Below, piece after piece: positions 49,809 to 58,770 of a DNA stretch of 64,000 bases. Position numbers and translations under genes: made by a program. Source of the DNA: Streptomyces parvus (GTDB lineage: Bacteria > Actinomycetota > Actinomycetes > Streptomycetales > Streptomycetaceae). The notes under the pieces are model-generated. The model made no database searches and was not told the origin of the DNA. It was given only the letters and a program-made list of their open reading frames with translations. Every line of letters begins with the position of its first letter. The stretch's first letter is position 1. Where the stretch lies: the NCBI RefSeq assembly GCF_014648875.1, contig NZ_BMRY01000018.1, positions 1-64,000 on the forward strand, read 5' to 3'.

Positions 49809-50759
49809 ATGACGAAGAACGAGAGCATGCGCGCCATCAGCCAGAGCGTCTACGGAGGTCCCGAGGTACTGGAGGAGGTCCGGCTTCCCCGGCCCGTCGC
49901 GGGACCGAGTCAGATCACGGTCGCCGTCCGGGCGGCCGGAGTGAACCCCACGGACTGGAAGCACCGGGGTCAGGGGATGTTGCTGGACCGGCTGCCGCTG
50001 GTCCTGGGCTGGGACGTGTCCGGGGTCGTGGAGTCGGTGGGCTTCGGGGTGACCCTCTTCAAGCCGGGCGACGAGGTGTTCGGCATGCTGCCCTACCCGT
50101 ACGGTGTCGGCTCCCACGCCGAGTTCGCGGTCGGCCCGGCCCGCGCCTTCGCCCACAAGCCGGAGGGCGTCGACCACGTCCAGGCGGCCGCCGTCCCGCT
50201 CGCCGCGCTCACCGCCCGACAGGCGCTGGTCGACACGGCGGACGTGCGCCCCGGGCAGCGGGTGCTGATCCACGCCGCCGCCGGCGGGGTGGGCCACCTC
50301 GCCGTACAGATCGCCAAGTCGCTGGGGGCGTACGTCATCGGCACCGCGAGCGCCGCCAAGCACGAATTCGTGCGCGGGCTCGGGGCGGACGAGGTCATCG
50401 ACTACCGCACCGTGGACTTCGGGGACGCGGTGAGCGACGTCGACATGGTGCTCGACCCGCTCTCGGGCGAGACCCGGGCGCGTTCGCTCGATGTCCTGCG
50501 CCCGGGAGGCACGCTCGTGTCGCTGCTGCCGGGCGGCGACCCGGCCGAGGCGGCGAAGGCCGCCGCGCGGGAGATCCGGGTGGAGAACCTGCTGGTCGAG
50601 GCGGATCACGCGGGCATGACGGCCATCGCCGATCTGATCCGGGCCGGCGAGCTGCGCGCCCATGTCGAGGCGTCCTTCCCGCTCGCCGAGGCGGCGAAGG
50701 CGCACGCGCTGGGCGAGACGGGCCGCACCACCGGCAAGCTCGTCCTCGTGGTGTCGTAG
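49809..50759 (+). CDS. NADP-dependent zeta-crystallin-like quinone oxidoreductase
   Basis: A 316-residue medium-chain reductase without zinc ligands. Blocks: AVRAAGVNPTDWKHRGQGML, VLGWDVSGVVESVGFGVTLF, PGDEVFGMLPYPYGVGSHAE, and the NADPH site VLIHAAAGGVGHLAVQIAKS. Family members reduce quinones or enones by one NADPH. Start: ATG 49809; a second in-frame ATG six codons later (49827) is also possible. A hairpin follows the stop. Likely controlled by the divergent GlxA-type regulator. Confidence 0.87.
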   Translation: MTKNESMRAISQSVYGGPEVLEEVRLPRPVAGPSQITVAVRAAGVNPTDWKHRGQGMLLDRLPLVLGWDVSGVVESVGFGVTLFKPGDEVFGMLPYPYGVGSHAEFAVGPARAFAHKPEGVDHVQAAAVPLAALTARQALVDTADVRPGQRVLIHAAAGGVGHLAVQIAKSLGAYVIGTASAAKHEFVRGLGADEVIDYRTVDFGDAVSDVDMVLDPLSGETRARSLDVLRPGGTLVSLLPGGDPAEAAKAAAREIRVENLLVEADHAGMTAIADLIRAGELRAHVEASFPLAEAAKAHALGETGRTTGKLVLVVS

Positions 50760-50771
50760 ACCGCGGGGCGC

Positions 50772-50807
50772 CCCGGCGCCTCCTCCCCGGGCGGAAGAGG
50801 CGCCGGG
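50772..50807. terminator. Bidirectional terminator hairpin
   Basis: CCCGGCGCCTC (50772-50782) pairs with GAGGCGCCGGG (50797-50807) over 14 nt, between the convergent oxidoreductase and LysE genes. Confidence 0.75.
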
Positions 50808-50810
50808 CAT

Positions 50811-51422
50811 TCAGGCGCCCAGCAACAGTTTCGTACCCAGGCCGATCATCATCACGGCGACCAGGCCGTCCAGCACCCGCCATGCGGAGGGCCGGGCGAG
50901 GACTCCGCTCAGCAGCCGGGCGCCGAACCCGAGGGTCACGAACCAGCACAGGCTGGCGAGGATCGCGCCGAGGCCGAAGGTCCAGCGCAAGGGGCCCTGG
51001 TCGGCGGCGACGGACCCGAGCAGGAACACGGTGTCGAGGTACACGTGGGGGTTGAGCCAGGTCATCGCCAGGCAGGTCAGCACGACGCCCCGGCGCGACG
51101 GGGCCGGGGCGTCCGCCGCGTGCAGGGCGGACGGGCGCAGCACCCGGCGGGCGGCGAGCAGTCCGTAGGCGATCAGGAACAGGCCGCCGAGCAGGCCCAC
51201 GACGGTGAGCGCGGAGGGCCAGGCGACGACGACCGCGCCGACGCCGGCGACGCCCAGCGTGATGAGCACCATGTCGGACAGGGCGCAGATGCCGACCACA
51301 GCGAGGACGCCGTCCCGGCGGACGCCCTGGCGCAGCACCAGGGCGTTCTGGGCGCCGATGGCGACGATGAGGGAGAGGCCGGTACCGAATCCGGCGGCCG
51401 CGGTGGTCAGGGCGTTCGTCAT
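50811..51422 (-). CDS. LysE/ArgO-type amino-acid exporter
   Basis: A 203-residue membrane protein with five to six hydrophobic segments. The N-terminal GFGTGLSLIVAIGAQNALVL RQG region (IGAQNA) is the hallmark of LysE/ArgO, and TWLNPHVYLDTVFLLGSVAA is the second conserved block. It exports lysine or arginine when the cell is overloaded. It is divergent from the LysG/ArgP-type activator at 51490, with 67 nt between, the classic arrangement for this pair. Confidence 0.9.
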   Translation of the reverse strand: MTNALTTAAAGFGTGLSLIVAIGAQNALVLRQGVRRDGVLAVVGICALSDMVLITLGVAGVGAVVVAWPSALTVVGLLGGLFLIAYGLLAARRVLRPSALHAADAPAPSRRGVVLTCLAMTWLNPHVYLDTVFLLGSVAADQGPLRWTFGLGAILASLCWFVTLGFGARLLSGVLARPSAWRVLDGLVAVMMIGLGTKLLLGA

Positions 51423-51489
51423 GCGGCCGACGCTACGGAGCACGACAACGCGGCGTCCAGCTAAAGATTCTTACGTATCATTAGCATCC

Positions 51490-52431
51490 ATGATGTCCGA
51501 GCTTCCTCTCGATCAGGTGCGCACGCTGCTGGCCGTGGTCGACGAAGGCACTTTCGACGCGGCGGCGAACGTGCTGCGGCTGACACCGTCGGCGGTCAGC
51601 CAGCGGGTGAAGGCGCTGGAGCAGCGCACGGGCCGGGTGCTGCTGATGCGGACGAAGCCGGTGCGGCCCACCGAGTCCGGTGAGGTGGTGGTGCGTTTCG
51701 CCCGCCAGCTGTCCCGGCTGGAGCGCGACGCGCAGACGGCGCTCGGGATGTCCGGGCCGGGCGAGCCGACGCCCTTGTCGATCGCGGTGAACTCGGACTC
51801 CCTGGCGACCTGGTTCCTGCCCGCCCTGCGGCGCGTACCGCAGGAGCTGGACCTCGCCTACGAACTGCGCAGGGAGGACCAGGACCATACGGCCGCCCTG
51901 CTGCGGGAGGGGCTGGTGATGGCCGCGGTGACGTCGTCGCCGGAGGCGGTGACGGGGTGCTCGGTGCGCAGGCTCGGCCGGATGCGGTATCTGCCGGTCG
52001 CCGAACCCGCTTTCGCCGACCGGTGGCTGGGGCGGCGGGCGGGCGCCGATGTGCGCGAGCTGATCGAGGACGCCCCGGTGGTCGGCTTCGACCGGCGCGA
52101 CGACCTGCAGGACTCCTTCGTGCGCCGGCTCGTCCCCGGGGCCCGGGCGAGTTCCCGGCGTCATCTGGTGCCCAGCTCGGAGGGGTTCGCGAGCGCCGTG
52201 GCGGCGGGCATGGGCTGGGGCATGGTGCCCGACGTCCAGGCGGAGCCGTTGCTGCGCGAGGGCCGGCTGGTGCTGCTCACTCCGGACCACACCGTGGACG
52301 TACCGCTGCACTGGCAGCAGTGGAAGCTGGACTCGCCCGCCCTGGCGACGGTGGCCGAGGCGGTGGCGGCGGAGGCCGCCGAGACACTCGCGGAAGGACG
52401 GCCGATTGCCCCTCGACCCCTTCGAGGTTAG
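51490..52431 (+). CDS. LysG/ArgP-type LysR regulator
   Basis: A 313-residue LysR-type activator of the ArgP/LysG subgroup. HTH: LPLDQVRTLLAVVDEGTFDA, AANVLRLTPSAVSQRVKALE (residues 5-45). The substrate-binding fold follows (about 90-300; DQDHTAALLREGLVMAAVTS). It should sense lysine or arginine and activate the divergent exporter gene. ATG 51490 is followed by a second ATG at once. The last codons and stop (52429-52431) overlap the iron box of the next gene. Confidence 0.88.
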   Translation: MMSELPLDQVRTLLAVVDEGTFDAAANVLRLTPSAVSQRVKALEQRTGRVLLMRTKPVRPTESGEVVVRFARQLSRLERDAQTALGMSGPGEPTPLSIAVNSDSLATWFLPALRRVPQELDLAYELRREDQDHTAALLREGLVMAAVTSSPEAVTGCSVRRLGRMRYLPVAEPAFADRWLGRRAGADVRELIEDAPVVGFDRRDDLQDSFVRRLVPGARASSRRHLVPSSEGFASAVAAGMGWGMVPDVQAEPLLREGRLVLLTPDHTVDVPLHWQQWKLDSPALATVAEAVAAEAAETLAEGRPIAPRPLRG

Positions 52432-52446
52432 GTTTACCTAACCCAA
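52428..52446. promoter_or_regulatory. DmdR/DtxR-type iron box before O-methyltransferase
   Basis: TTAGGTTTACCTAACCCAA matches the consensus TTAGGTTAGCCTAACCTAA at 16 of 19 positions, with an intact TTAGG/CCTAA core. It overlaps the lysG stop and ends 16 nt before the methyltransferase start. Confidence 0.75.
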
Positions 52447-52462
52447 CAGGGAGGTGCGGAAC

Positions 52463-53533
52463 ATGACGGATGGTCAGGGTCAGGAGCCCCGCAACAACGA
52501 GGACGCGCCGGTGGATTGGCAGGCGCGCGGGGCCTTGTCACGGCTCGTGCTCGGTCAGATGGCCACGCAGGCGCTGGGCGCGGCGGTGCGGTTCGACGTC
52601 TTCGACCGGATCGGGTCGGGCACGCTGAGCGCCGACGCGCTCGCCGAATTCCTCGGCACCCATCCGCAGGCCACGCTGCGTCTGCTGCGCGCCCTGGCCG
52701 GACTCCAACTGCTGTCCGAGACGGAACCGGGCCTCTTCAGGACAACCGCGGCGGGCGACTTCCTGCGCACCGGCACGGCCGGCTCGATGGCCGCGATGGC
52801 CCGGATGTTCACCGATCCGGTCATGCTGCGGGGCTGGGACCTGCTCGACGAGAGCGTGCGCACGGGCCGGACCACGTTCAACACAGTGTTCGGAACCGAC
52901 TTCTTCGGCCACCTCAAGCAGCACCCCGAACTGTCCGCCGCGTTCAACGAGGCGATGAGCCAGGGCACCCGGCTGACCGCCGCCACCGTGCCGCACCACT
53001 TCGACTTCGGACGCTTCAGCACCCTGGTGGACATCGGCGGCGGCGACGGCACCCTGCTGGCCTCGGTCCTGCGGGAGCACCCGAAGCTCCGGGGTGTCCT
53101 GTTCGACACGGCCGAGGGGCTCGCGCAGGCGCCGCGGCGGCTGGCCGACGAGGGCCTGGCCGAGCGCGTCGCCCTGGAGACCGGCGACTTCTTCGCCTCG
53201 GCCCCGGCCGGCGGCGATCTCTATCTGCTGAAGAGCATCATCCACGACTGGGACGACGAGAGGTGTGCGACGATCCTGCGGCACATCCGGGACGTCATTC
53301 CCGCCCACGGCTCCCTGCTGATCGTCGAGCCGGTGCTGCCCGCCACCGTGCCGGCGGACCCGCCGGGGGGTGTCTACCTCACCGATCTCAACATGCTGGT
53401 CAATGTCGGCGGCCGGGAACGGACCGCGGACGATTTCGCGTCTCTGTGCACGGCGGGCGGCTTCGTCCTGCGCGGCGTGACGCCGCTGCCCGCGCCGAAC
53501 ATCTTCCAGATCATCGAGGCCTCGCCGGCCTGA
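52463..53533 (+). CDS. Iron-boxed O-methyltransferase (AOMT family)
   Basis: A 356-residue SAM-dependent O-methyltransferase of the acetylserotonin/hydroxyneurosporene group. The N-terminal dimerisation winged helix covers about 20-110 (LVLGQMATQALGAAVRFDVF, TLRLLRALAGLQLLSETEPG). SAM binding begins FSTLVDIGGGDGTLLASVLR near 190, then the catalytic-His region LYLLKSIIHDWDDERCATIL and DLNMLVNVGGRERTADDF. Enzymes of this type methylate phenolic or enolic hydroxyls in secondary metabolites. The iron box directly upstream implies expression in iron starvation, as for siderophore genes, but no siderophore genes are adjacent. GGGAGG lies 8 nt before ATG 52463. Confidence 0.87.
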   Translation: MTDGQGQEPRNNEDAPVDWQARGALSRLVLGQMATQALGAAVRFDVFDRIGSGTLSADALAEFLGTHPQATLRLLRALAGLQLLSETEPGLFRTTAAGDFLRTGTAGSMAAMARMFTDPVMLRGWDLLDESVRTGRTTFNTVFGTDFFGHLKQHPELSAAFNEAMSQGTRLTAATVPHHFDFGRFSTLVDIGGGDGTLLASVLREHPKLRGVLFDTAEGLAQAPRRLADEGLAERVALETGDFFASAPAGGDLYLLKSIIHDWDDERCATILRHIRDVIPAHGSLLIVEPVLPATVPADPPGGVYLTDLNMLVNVGGRERTADDFASLCTAGGFVLRGVTPLPAPNIFQIIEASPA

Positions 53534-53575
53534 CGGGCCACCGCGAAGGTCCGAAGTCCTCGCACAGGAGTACCT

Positions 53576-54445
53576 ATGCCCCACCCCGCCGTACGTCCTC
53601 CGCTCCGCCGCAGGCGGGTCCTCGCCGCGCTGGCCGGCGGGATCGCGGTCGCGGCGGGGGCGGGGCTGCTCCTGTCCCACGCCGCCGCCACCGACTCCCC
53701 GGACACGGCCGCCGAGGCCGCGCCGGAGGTCGTGCCGCCCGCGGCGAACGCGGCCTTCGACTATCAGATCGGCGGCGCGTACACCCCGCCCGCCGGGGTC
53801 GAGGCCGTCTCCCGGGACCGGGGCTCCCGGCCCGCCGAGGGTCTCTACAACGTCTGCTACGTCAACGCCTTCCAGACCCAGCCCGACGCCCTCGACCGGT
53901 GGGAGAAGGACAATCCGGATCTGCTGCTGCGCGATGCCGACGGCGACCTGGTCAACGACGAGGCGTGGGGCGAGGCGCTGCTCGACACCTCGACCGCGGG
54001 CAAGCGCACCCGGCTGGCAAGGATCGTCGGTGACTGGATCGACGGCTGCGCGGAGTCCGGTTTCCAGGCGGTGGAGCCGGACAACCTCGATTCCTACGAA
54101 CGTTCCGACGGTCTGCTGACCCGGGCGGACAACGCGGCGTTCGCGAAGCTCCTGGCCGGCCGCGCGCACGGGGCCGGCCTGGCGATCGGCCAGAAGAACA
54201 CCACGGACCTGCTGGGTCAGCGCGAGGAGATCGGGTTCGACTTCGCCGTCGCCGAGGAGTGCGGCCGCTACGACGAGTGCGCCGACTACGCCTCCGCGTA
54301 CGACGACAAGGTCTTCGTCGTCGAGTACACCGCGGACGACTTCAGGGAGGCGTGTTCGTCCGTGGGCGCGAAGGTATCGGTGGTACGGCGGGATCTCGAC
54401 GTCGTCCCGGCCGGGCGTCCCGGATACGTGTTCCGCGCCTGCTGA
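53576..54445 (+). CDS. Secreted GH114 endo-alpha-1,4-polygalactosaminidase-like protein
   Basis: A 289-residue exported protein. The signal region RRRRVLAALAGGIAVAAGAG (residues 11-30) may be Tat-like or Sec. The GH114 domain covers about 60-289: FDYQIGGAYTPPAGVEAVSR, GLYNVCYVNAFQTQP, VNDEAWGEALLDTST, EPDNLDSYERSDGLLTRADN, IGQKNTTDLLGQREEIGFDF and VAEECGRYDECADYA. The family cleaves polygalactosamine or related amino-sugar polymers of microbial walls and biofilms. AGGAG lies 5 nt before ATG 53576. Confidence 0.85.
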   Translation: MPHPAVRPPLRRRRVLAALAGGIAVAAGAGLLLSHAAATDSPDTAAEAAPEVVPPAANAAFDYQIGGAYTPPAGVEAVSRDRGSRPAEGLYNVCYVNAFQTQPDALDRWEKDNPDLLLRDADGDLVNDEAWGEALLDTSTAGKRTRLARIVGDWIDGCAESGFQAVEPDNLDSYERSDGLLTRADNAAFAKLLAGRAHGAGLAIGQKNTTDLLGQREEIGFDFAVAEECGRYDECADYASAYDDKVFVVEYTADDFREACSSVGAKVSVVRRDLDVVPAGRPGYVFRAC

Positions 54446-54475
54446 GCCTCCGTGCGGCGGCCGGGGCCCTTCGGA

Positions 54476-55264
54476 TCACGCCGGGTGGGCGCAGACGGTG
54501 AAGACGCCGCCGTCGGGGTCTCTGATCACCGCTTCGCTCCCGTCGGCGGGCGAGTCCACCGGCGGGCCCACCGCTCCGCCCGCCGCGCGGGCGGCCTCGG
54601 TGACCTCTCCCAGGTCATCGACCCGGAAGCGGACGTGCCAGCGCGGGCGCAGCAGAGCGTCGGGGGACGCCGCGTCCCCGCCGCCACGCAGGGTGGCCAC
54701 GGTGCGGCCGCCCTGCCGTACGACGACGGCGTCCTGCCGGTAGGCGTAGCCGACCTCGCAGCCGCCGGGTTCCTCGGAGGCCCAGCCGAACACCTCGGCG
54801 TAGAAGATCGCGGAGTCGAAGGCGTGGCTGGTGCGCAGTTCCAGGGAGGCCGGCGCGCTGTCGCGGCCGAACGACCAGGGTGGGGTCCGGCCCTCCCAGA
54901 AGCCGAACGCGGCCCCCTCCCGGTCGGCGGCCATGGCCCCGCGTCCGGGCCCGATCCGGATCGGGCCGACGGCGATGGTGCCGCCGCGTTCCCGGACCCG
55001 GGCCGCGGCGGTGTCGACGTCCTGGACGGCGAAGTAGGGGGTCCAGGAGACGACCGTGGGCAGTCCGGGGGCGATCTGTCCGATCCCGGCGACGGGCAGG
55101 GCGCCGACGTGGGCGACCGAGAAGCCCTCGCCGAGGGTGCCGGAGCGGAAGGTCCAGCCGAGAACGGTCCCGTAGAACTCCTCGGCGGATCGCAGGTCCC
55201 GGGTCATGAGGCTGACCCAGCACGGGATCCCGGGCACCGGAGTGCTCTGTTCTGCCTCGGTCAT
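54476..55264 (-). CDS. VOC-family protein with two glyoxalase-like modules
   Basis: A 262-residue protein with two vicinal-oxygen-chelate modules (about residues 12-125 and 140-260). Markers: PCWVSLMTRDLRSAEEFYGT VLGW at the start, DREGAAFGFWEGR at the end of module one, and DPDGGVFTVCAHPA at the end of module two. Similar proteins are annotated as hydroxylase-like or antibiotic-resistance VOC proteins; no function can be assigned. Start: ATG 55264. A 259-nt gap without visible features separates it from the DinB gene. Confidence 0.8.
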   Translation of the reverse strand: MTEAEQSTPVPGIPCWVSLMTRDLRSAEEFYGTVLGWTFRSGTLGEGFSVAHVGALPVAGIGQIAPGLPTVVSWTPYFAVQDVDTAAARVRERGGTIAVGPIRIGPGRGAMAADREGAAFGFWEGRTPPWSFGRDSAPASLELRTSHAFDSAIFYAEVFGWASEEPGGCEVGYAYRQDAVVVRQGGRTVATLRGGGDAASPDALLRPRWHVRFRVDDLGEVTEAARAAGGAVGPPVDSPADGSEAVIRDPDGGVFTVCAHPA

Positions 55265-55523
55265 CGGGATCCGTCTCCTCGCCCCCGGTGGTGACCCGGC
55301 GAACGCCGACGGCGGTCCGGCCGGGTGGGCCTGCTGGTCACCGGCCGTTCTCGGACCGGTACGCTCCGTGGTGTCGTACGCCCTCGGAGCAACACGCCTC
55401 CATACCTACGCCGCCCCGGGCGCCGCCGCCACCCGGGACGCGTCCCGGGACGGGCGGGGTGCCCGCCGCCGCCCGTCCGAGGCGGGAGAGTGTCCTGTCG
55501 GTGCCCGGTGACAGACTGCGCGC

Positions 55524-56108
55524 ATGACCCTTTCGCAGCCGAAGGCTGATCTCCAGCGTTATCTGCAATCCGCTCGCGACGCCCTGTTGTGGAAGCTCGA
55601 AGGGCTCTCGGAGTACGACGTCCGCCGCCCTCTGACGCCAACCGGTACGAACATCCTCGGGCTGGTCAAGCATGCCGCCGGGGTGGAGCTGGGCTACTTC
55701 GGCGACACGTTCGGGCGGCCCTTCGGCGAGGTGGTGCCCGCCTTCGAGGACGACGCCGAGGCGAACCAGGACATGTGGGCGACCGCCGACGAGTCCCGTG
55801 CGGACATCCTCGCACTGCACCAACGGGTGACCGAGCACGCGGACGCGACGATCGCCGAGCTGCCCCTCGACGCGGTGGGCCGGGTCCCGTGGTGGCCGGA
55901 CGACCGGAGCCGGGTGACGCTGCACCAGATCCTGGTCCATGTGATCTCCGACCTCCAGCGGCATGCGGGGCATGCCGACATCGTGCGGGAGCTCGTCGAC
56001 GGGGCGGTCGGGCTGCGCTCCGGCAACGAGAACATGCCGCCGGGCGACCGCGCCTGGTGGGAGGGCTACCGGCAGCGCCTGGAGCAGGCGGCCCGCGACG
56101 CGAGGTAG
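55524..56108 (+). CDS. DinB/DUF664-family protein
   Basis: A 194-residue helical-bundle protein of the DinB/YfiT superfamily, DUF664 type: DLQRYLQSARDALLWKLEGL, TPTGTNILGLVKHAAGVELG (first metal His), VTLHQILVHVISDLQRHAGH (second and third His). The three His probably bind a metal. Members include mycothiol-dependent enzymes; the exact role is unknown. Stands alone. Confidence 0.82.
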   Translation: MTLSQPKADLQRYLQSARDALLWKLEGLSEYDVRRPLTPTGTNILGLVKHAAGVELGYFGDTFGRPFGEVVPAFEDDAEANQDMWATADESRADILALHQRVTEHADATIAELPLDAVGRVPWWPDDRSRVTLHQILVHVISDLQRHAGHADIVRELVDGAVGLRSGNENMPPGDRAWWEGYRQRLEQAARDAR

Positions 56109-56148
56109 CCGCTCTCCCGGTCGCGTGGCGCGCTGCGGCGTGGCGCGT

Positions 56149-56814
56149 TCAGCGTCCGGTGAGCGCCGCGGGTTCACCGAGGTGGTGCGCCGCGGTGCGC
56201 CAGGCGGCGGTGACGGCTGCACGGGCGGTGGCGGTCGCCGCCTCCACCTCCGGCGGGAGGTGCAGCGGGGAGCCGAGGTGGACGTGGAGGCGGGGGCGGC
56301 GGGCCGGGGCGGTGAGGAGCCCGGAGATCTGCTTGACGCACCGGCCCGAGGTCACCCGGCGGGCGCCTGCCTGACCGAGCGGCACGACGGGCGCTCCGGA
56401 GGCGTGCGCGAGGCGGGCGAGACCGCTGCGGAAGCTCTCCGGCGGGGCCTCTGCCGCGTCCAGGCGGCAGGGCAGCCGTCCTTCGCCGTAGATGAGGAGA
56501 TGGCGGCCGTCCCTGAGTGCGACGGCGGCCGCGTCGAGGGCGCCGGCCGCCCGGTGGGTGTTGCGGTGCACCGGCACGTGGCCGCCCTGTTCCAGGAGGC
56601 GGCCGAGGACCGGGATGCGCCACAGGCCCGCGGTGGCCATGACGACGGGTTCGACGCCCAGGCGCAGCAGTGCGGCGAGGACGATGCCCGGGTCGGCCAG
56701 GGAGGTGTGGTTGGCGACGATGATGCTGCCGGCGGCGGGGGCCGTGGCGTGGTCGGAGGTGACGGTGAGACGTCCGAGCGAGGGGACGACGGTGGCGGCG
56801 ATGCGGCTGAGCAC
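56149..56814 (-). CDS. PlsC-type 1-acyl-glycerol-phosphate acyltransferase family
   Basis: A 221-residue acyltransferase. The catalytic motif is VANHTSLADPGIVLAALLRL (NHxxxxD) near residue 38. The usual substrate motif (FPEGTRS) is replaced by YGEGRLPCRL. It is expected to move acyl chains onto glycerol phosphate or another lipid at the membrane face. Start: GTG 56814 has GGGAG 5 nt upstream; the ATG 31 codons earlier (56907) gives a Pro/Arg-rich leader with no support. Confidence 0.82.
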   Translation of the reverse strand: MLSRIAATVVPSLGRLTVTSDHATAPAAGSIIVANHTSLADPGIVLAALLRLGVEPVVMATAGLWRIPVLGRLLEQGGHVPVHRNTHRAAGALDAAAVALRDGRHLLIYGEGRLPCRLDAAEAPPESFRSGLARLAHASGAPVVPLGQAGARRVTSGRCVKQISGLLTAPARRPRLHVHLGSPLHLPPEVEAATATARAAVTAAWRTAAHHLGEPAALTGR

Positions 56815-56999
56815 GGTTCTCCCTGGTTCCGGCGGGCGCGGCCGTCCCGGTGGACGGCGGTGCGGTGCCGGGCCTGCCCTTCCCGGCTTCGCCCGCCACG
56901 CCTTCATCGTCGTGGCGGGCGGGGCCGGGGGCCTGAGTGCGGATACTCAGGACTCCTGGGGCGATCGCCCCCGCAGCGCGTGAGCCGGGGCGCCCCGGC

Positions 57000-58601
57000 T
57001 CAGACGGCCAGCCACACCGCCGTGTCCCTTGGCAGCCGGCCGTCGGAGTCCAGGGGGCCGCTGCTGAGCAGGACCTCGGTGTGGGCGGGGAGCTGTGCGG
57101 GGTGCTCGGCGAGGTTGACCGCGCAGACCAACTGCTCGCCCCGGGCGAACAGGAGGAGGCCGGGCTCCTCGCTCAGCCAGCGCAGCGGTTCGGTGTGCAG
57201 TGCGGTCAGGGAACGCCGTTGCCGCAGGGCTTCGCGGTAGAGGGCCAGCATGGAGCCGGGGTCGCGCTCCTGGAGGTCGGCCGCGCGGGACGGCCAGTCC
57301 GCGGGCAGCGGAAGCCAGGGTTCCACGGTGGAGCCGAAGCCGGCGAAGGGTTCGCCGGCCGCCCAGGGCAGCGGGGTGCGGCAGCCGTCGCGGCCGGGGG
57401 CCCGCCCCTGGGAGCGGAAGTACATGGGGTCCTGAATGCGGTCCAGCGGTACGTCGGCCTCGGGGAGGCCCAGTTCCTCGCCCTGGTAGAGGTAGACCGA
57501 GCCGGGCAGGGCGAGCGAGAGAAGGGCGGCGGCGCGGGCGCGGCGGGTGCCCAGTTCCAGGTCGCTGGGGACGCCGAACGCCTTGGCCGTGAAGGCGAAT
57601 CCGGTGTCCTCGCGGCCGTAGCGGGTGACGGTGCGGGTGATGTCGTGGTTGCAGAGGACCCAGGTGGCGGGGGCGCCGACGGGGGCGTGTTCGGCGAGGG
57701 TGTCGTCGATGGCTCTGCGCAGCAGTCCCGCGTCCCAGGGGCAGCTGAGGAAGGTGAAGTTGAAGGCGGTGTGCAGTTCGTCGGGGCGGAGGTAGCGGGC
57801 GAAGCGCTCCGCGTCGGGGAGCCAGACCTCGCCGACGAAGATGCCGCCGAACTCGTCCGCGATGGCGCGCCAGCTCCGGTAGATGTCGTGCAGCTCGCCC
57901 CGGTCGACGTACGGGTGGGGCCCCTGGTGTCCTTCGAGGTCGGGAAGGGCCGGGTCCTTGGCGACGAGGGCGGCGGAGTCGATGCGCACCCCGGCGACGC
58001 CTCTCTCGAACCAGAAGCGCAGGACGTCCTCGTGTTCCTGGCGTACGGCGGGGTGCGCCCAGTTGAGGTCGGGCTGTTCGGTGGCGAAGAGGTGGAGGTA
58101 CCACTCGCCGTCCTCGACGCGGGTCCAGGGCACTCCCCCGAACTCGCTCTCCCAGTCGTTGGGGGGCAGTTCGCCGTGTGCGCCGCGGCCGGGGCGGAAG
58201 TGGAAGAGTTCGCGCTCCGGGCTGCCGGGACCGGCGGCGAGTGCCGCCTGGAACCAGACGTGCTGGTCGGAAACGTGGTTCGGGACGATGTCGACGATGG
58301 TGCGGATCCCGGCCTCGCGGGCTTCGGCGATGAGCTTCTCGGCCTCGGCGAGGTTGCCGAAGGCGGGGTCGACGGCCCGGTAGTCGGCGACGTCGTATCC
58401 GCCGTCCGCCATCGGGGACAGGTACCAGGGGGTGAGCCAGAGCGCGTCGACGCCGAGTTCGGCCAGGTAGGGCAGCCGGGACCGTACGCCCGTCAGGTCG
58501 CCGGTGCCGTCCCCGTCGCCGTCGGCGAAGCTGCGGACGTAGACCTGGTAAATGACGGCCGAGCGCCACCAGTCGTCGGCGGCGAGCTGGCTGCCTTCCA
58601 T
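57000..58601 (-). CDS. GH13 alpha-glucosidase
   Basis: A 533-residue cytoplasmic alpha-glucosidase/oligo-1,6-glucosidase. GH13 regions: IVDIVPNHVSDQH (region I), GVAGVRIDSAALVAKDPALP with the nucleophile Asp (II), FVGEVWLPDAERFARYL with the acid Glu (III), WVLCNHDITRTVTRYG with the third Asp (IV). It releases glucose from maltose or other alpha-glucosides after uptake. It is the last gene of the operon whose binding protein and first permease are damaged, so it may now lack its substrate supply from this system. Intact and with normal codon bias. Confidence 0.92.
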   Translation of the reverse strand: MEGSQLAADDWWRSAVIYQVYVRSFADGDGDGTGDLTGVRSRLPYLAELGVDALWLTPWYLSPMADGGYDVADYRAVDPAFGNLAEAEKLIAEAREAGIRTIVDIVPNHVSDQHVWFQAALAAGPGSPERELFHFRPGRGAHGELPPNDWESEFGGVPWTRVEDGEWYLHLFATEQPDLNWAHPAVRQEHEDVLRFWFERGVAGVRIDSAALVAKDPALPDLEGHQGPHPYVDRGELHDIYRSWRAIADEFGGIFVGEVWLPDAERFARYLRPDELHTAFNFTFLSCPWDAGLLRRAIDDTLAEHAPVGAPATWVLCNHDITRTVTRYGREDTGFAFTAKAFGVPSDLELGTRRARAAALLSLALPGSVYLYQGEELGLPEADVPLDRIQDPMYFRSQGRAPGRDGCRTPLPWAAGEPFAGFGSTVEPWLPLPADWPSRAADLQERDPGSMLALYREALRQRRSLTALHTEPLRWLSEEPGLLLFARGEQLVCAVNLAEHPAQLPAHTEVLLSSGPLDSDGRLPRDTAVWLAV

Positions 58602-58770
58602 AAGGCGGGTTCCTTTCGGGCGGGCGCGGTCGCCGGCGGGGTGGGCCGGTCCGCGCGACAGGGAGGAGCGAGGGAGCTGGGGAGGGTCTGACGCCGCCGC
58701 CCCGGAGCGGGGTGGGAAGGCCGGGGACGGCGGCGGGTCCTGGGTGGCTGGGCCACCGGGGTGGCGTGGG

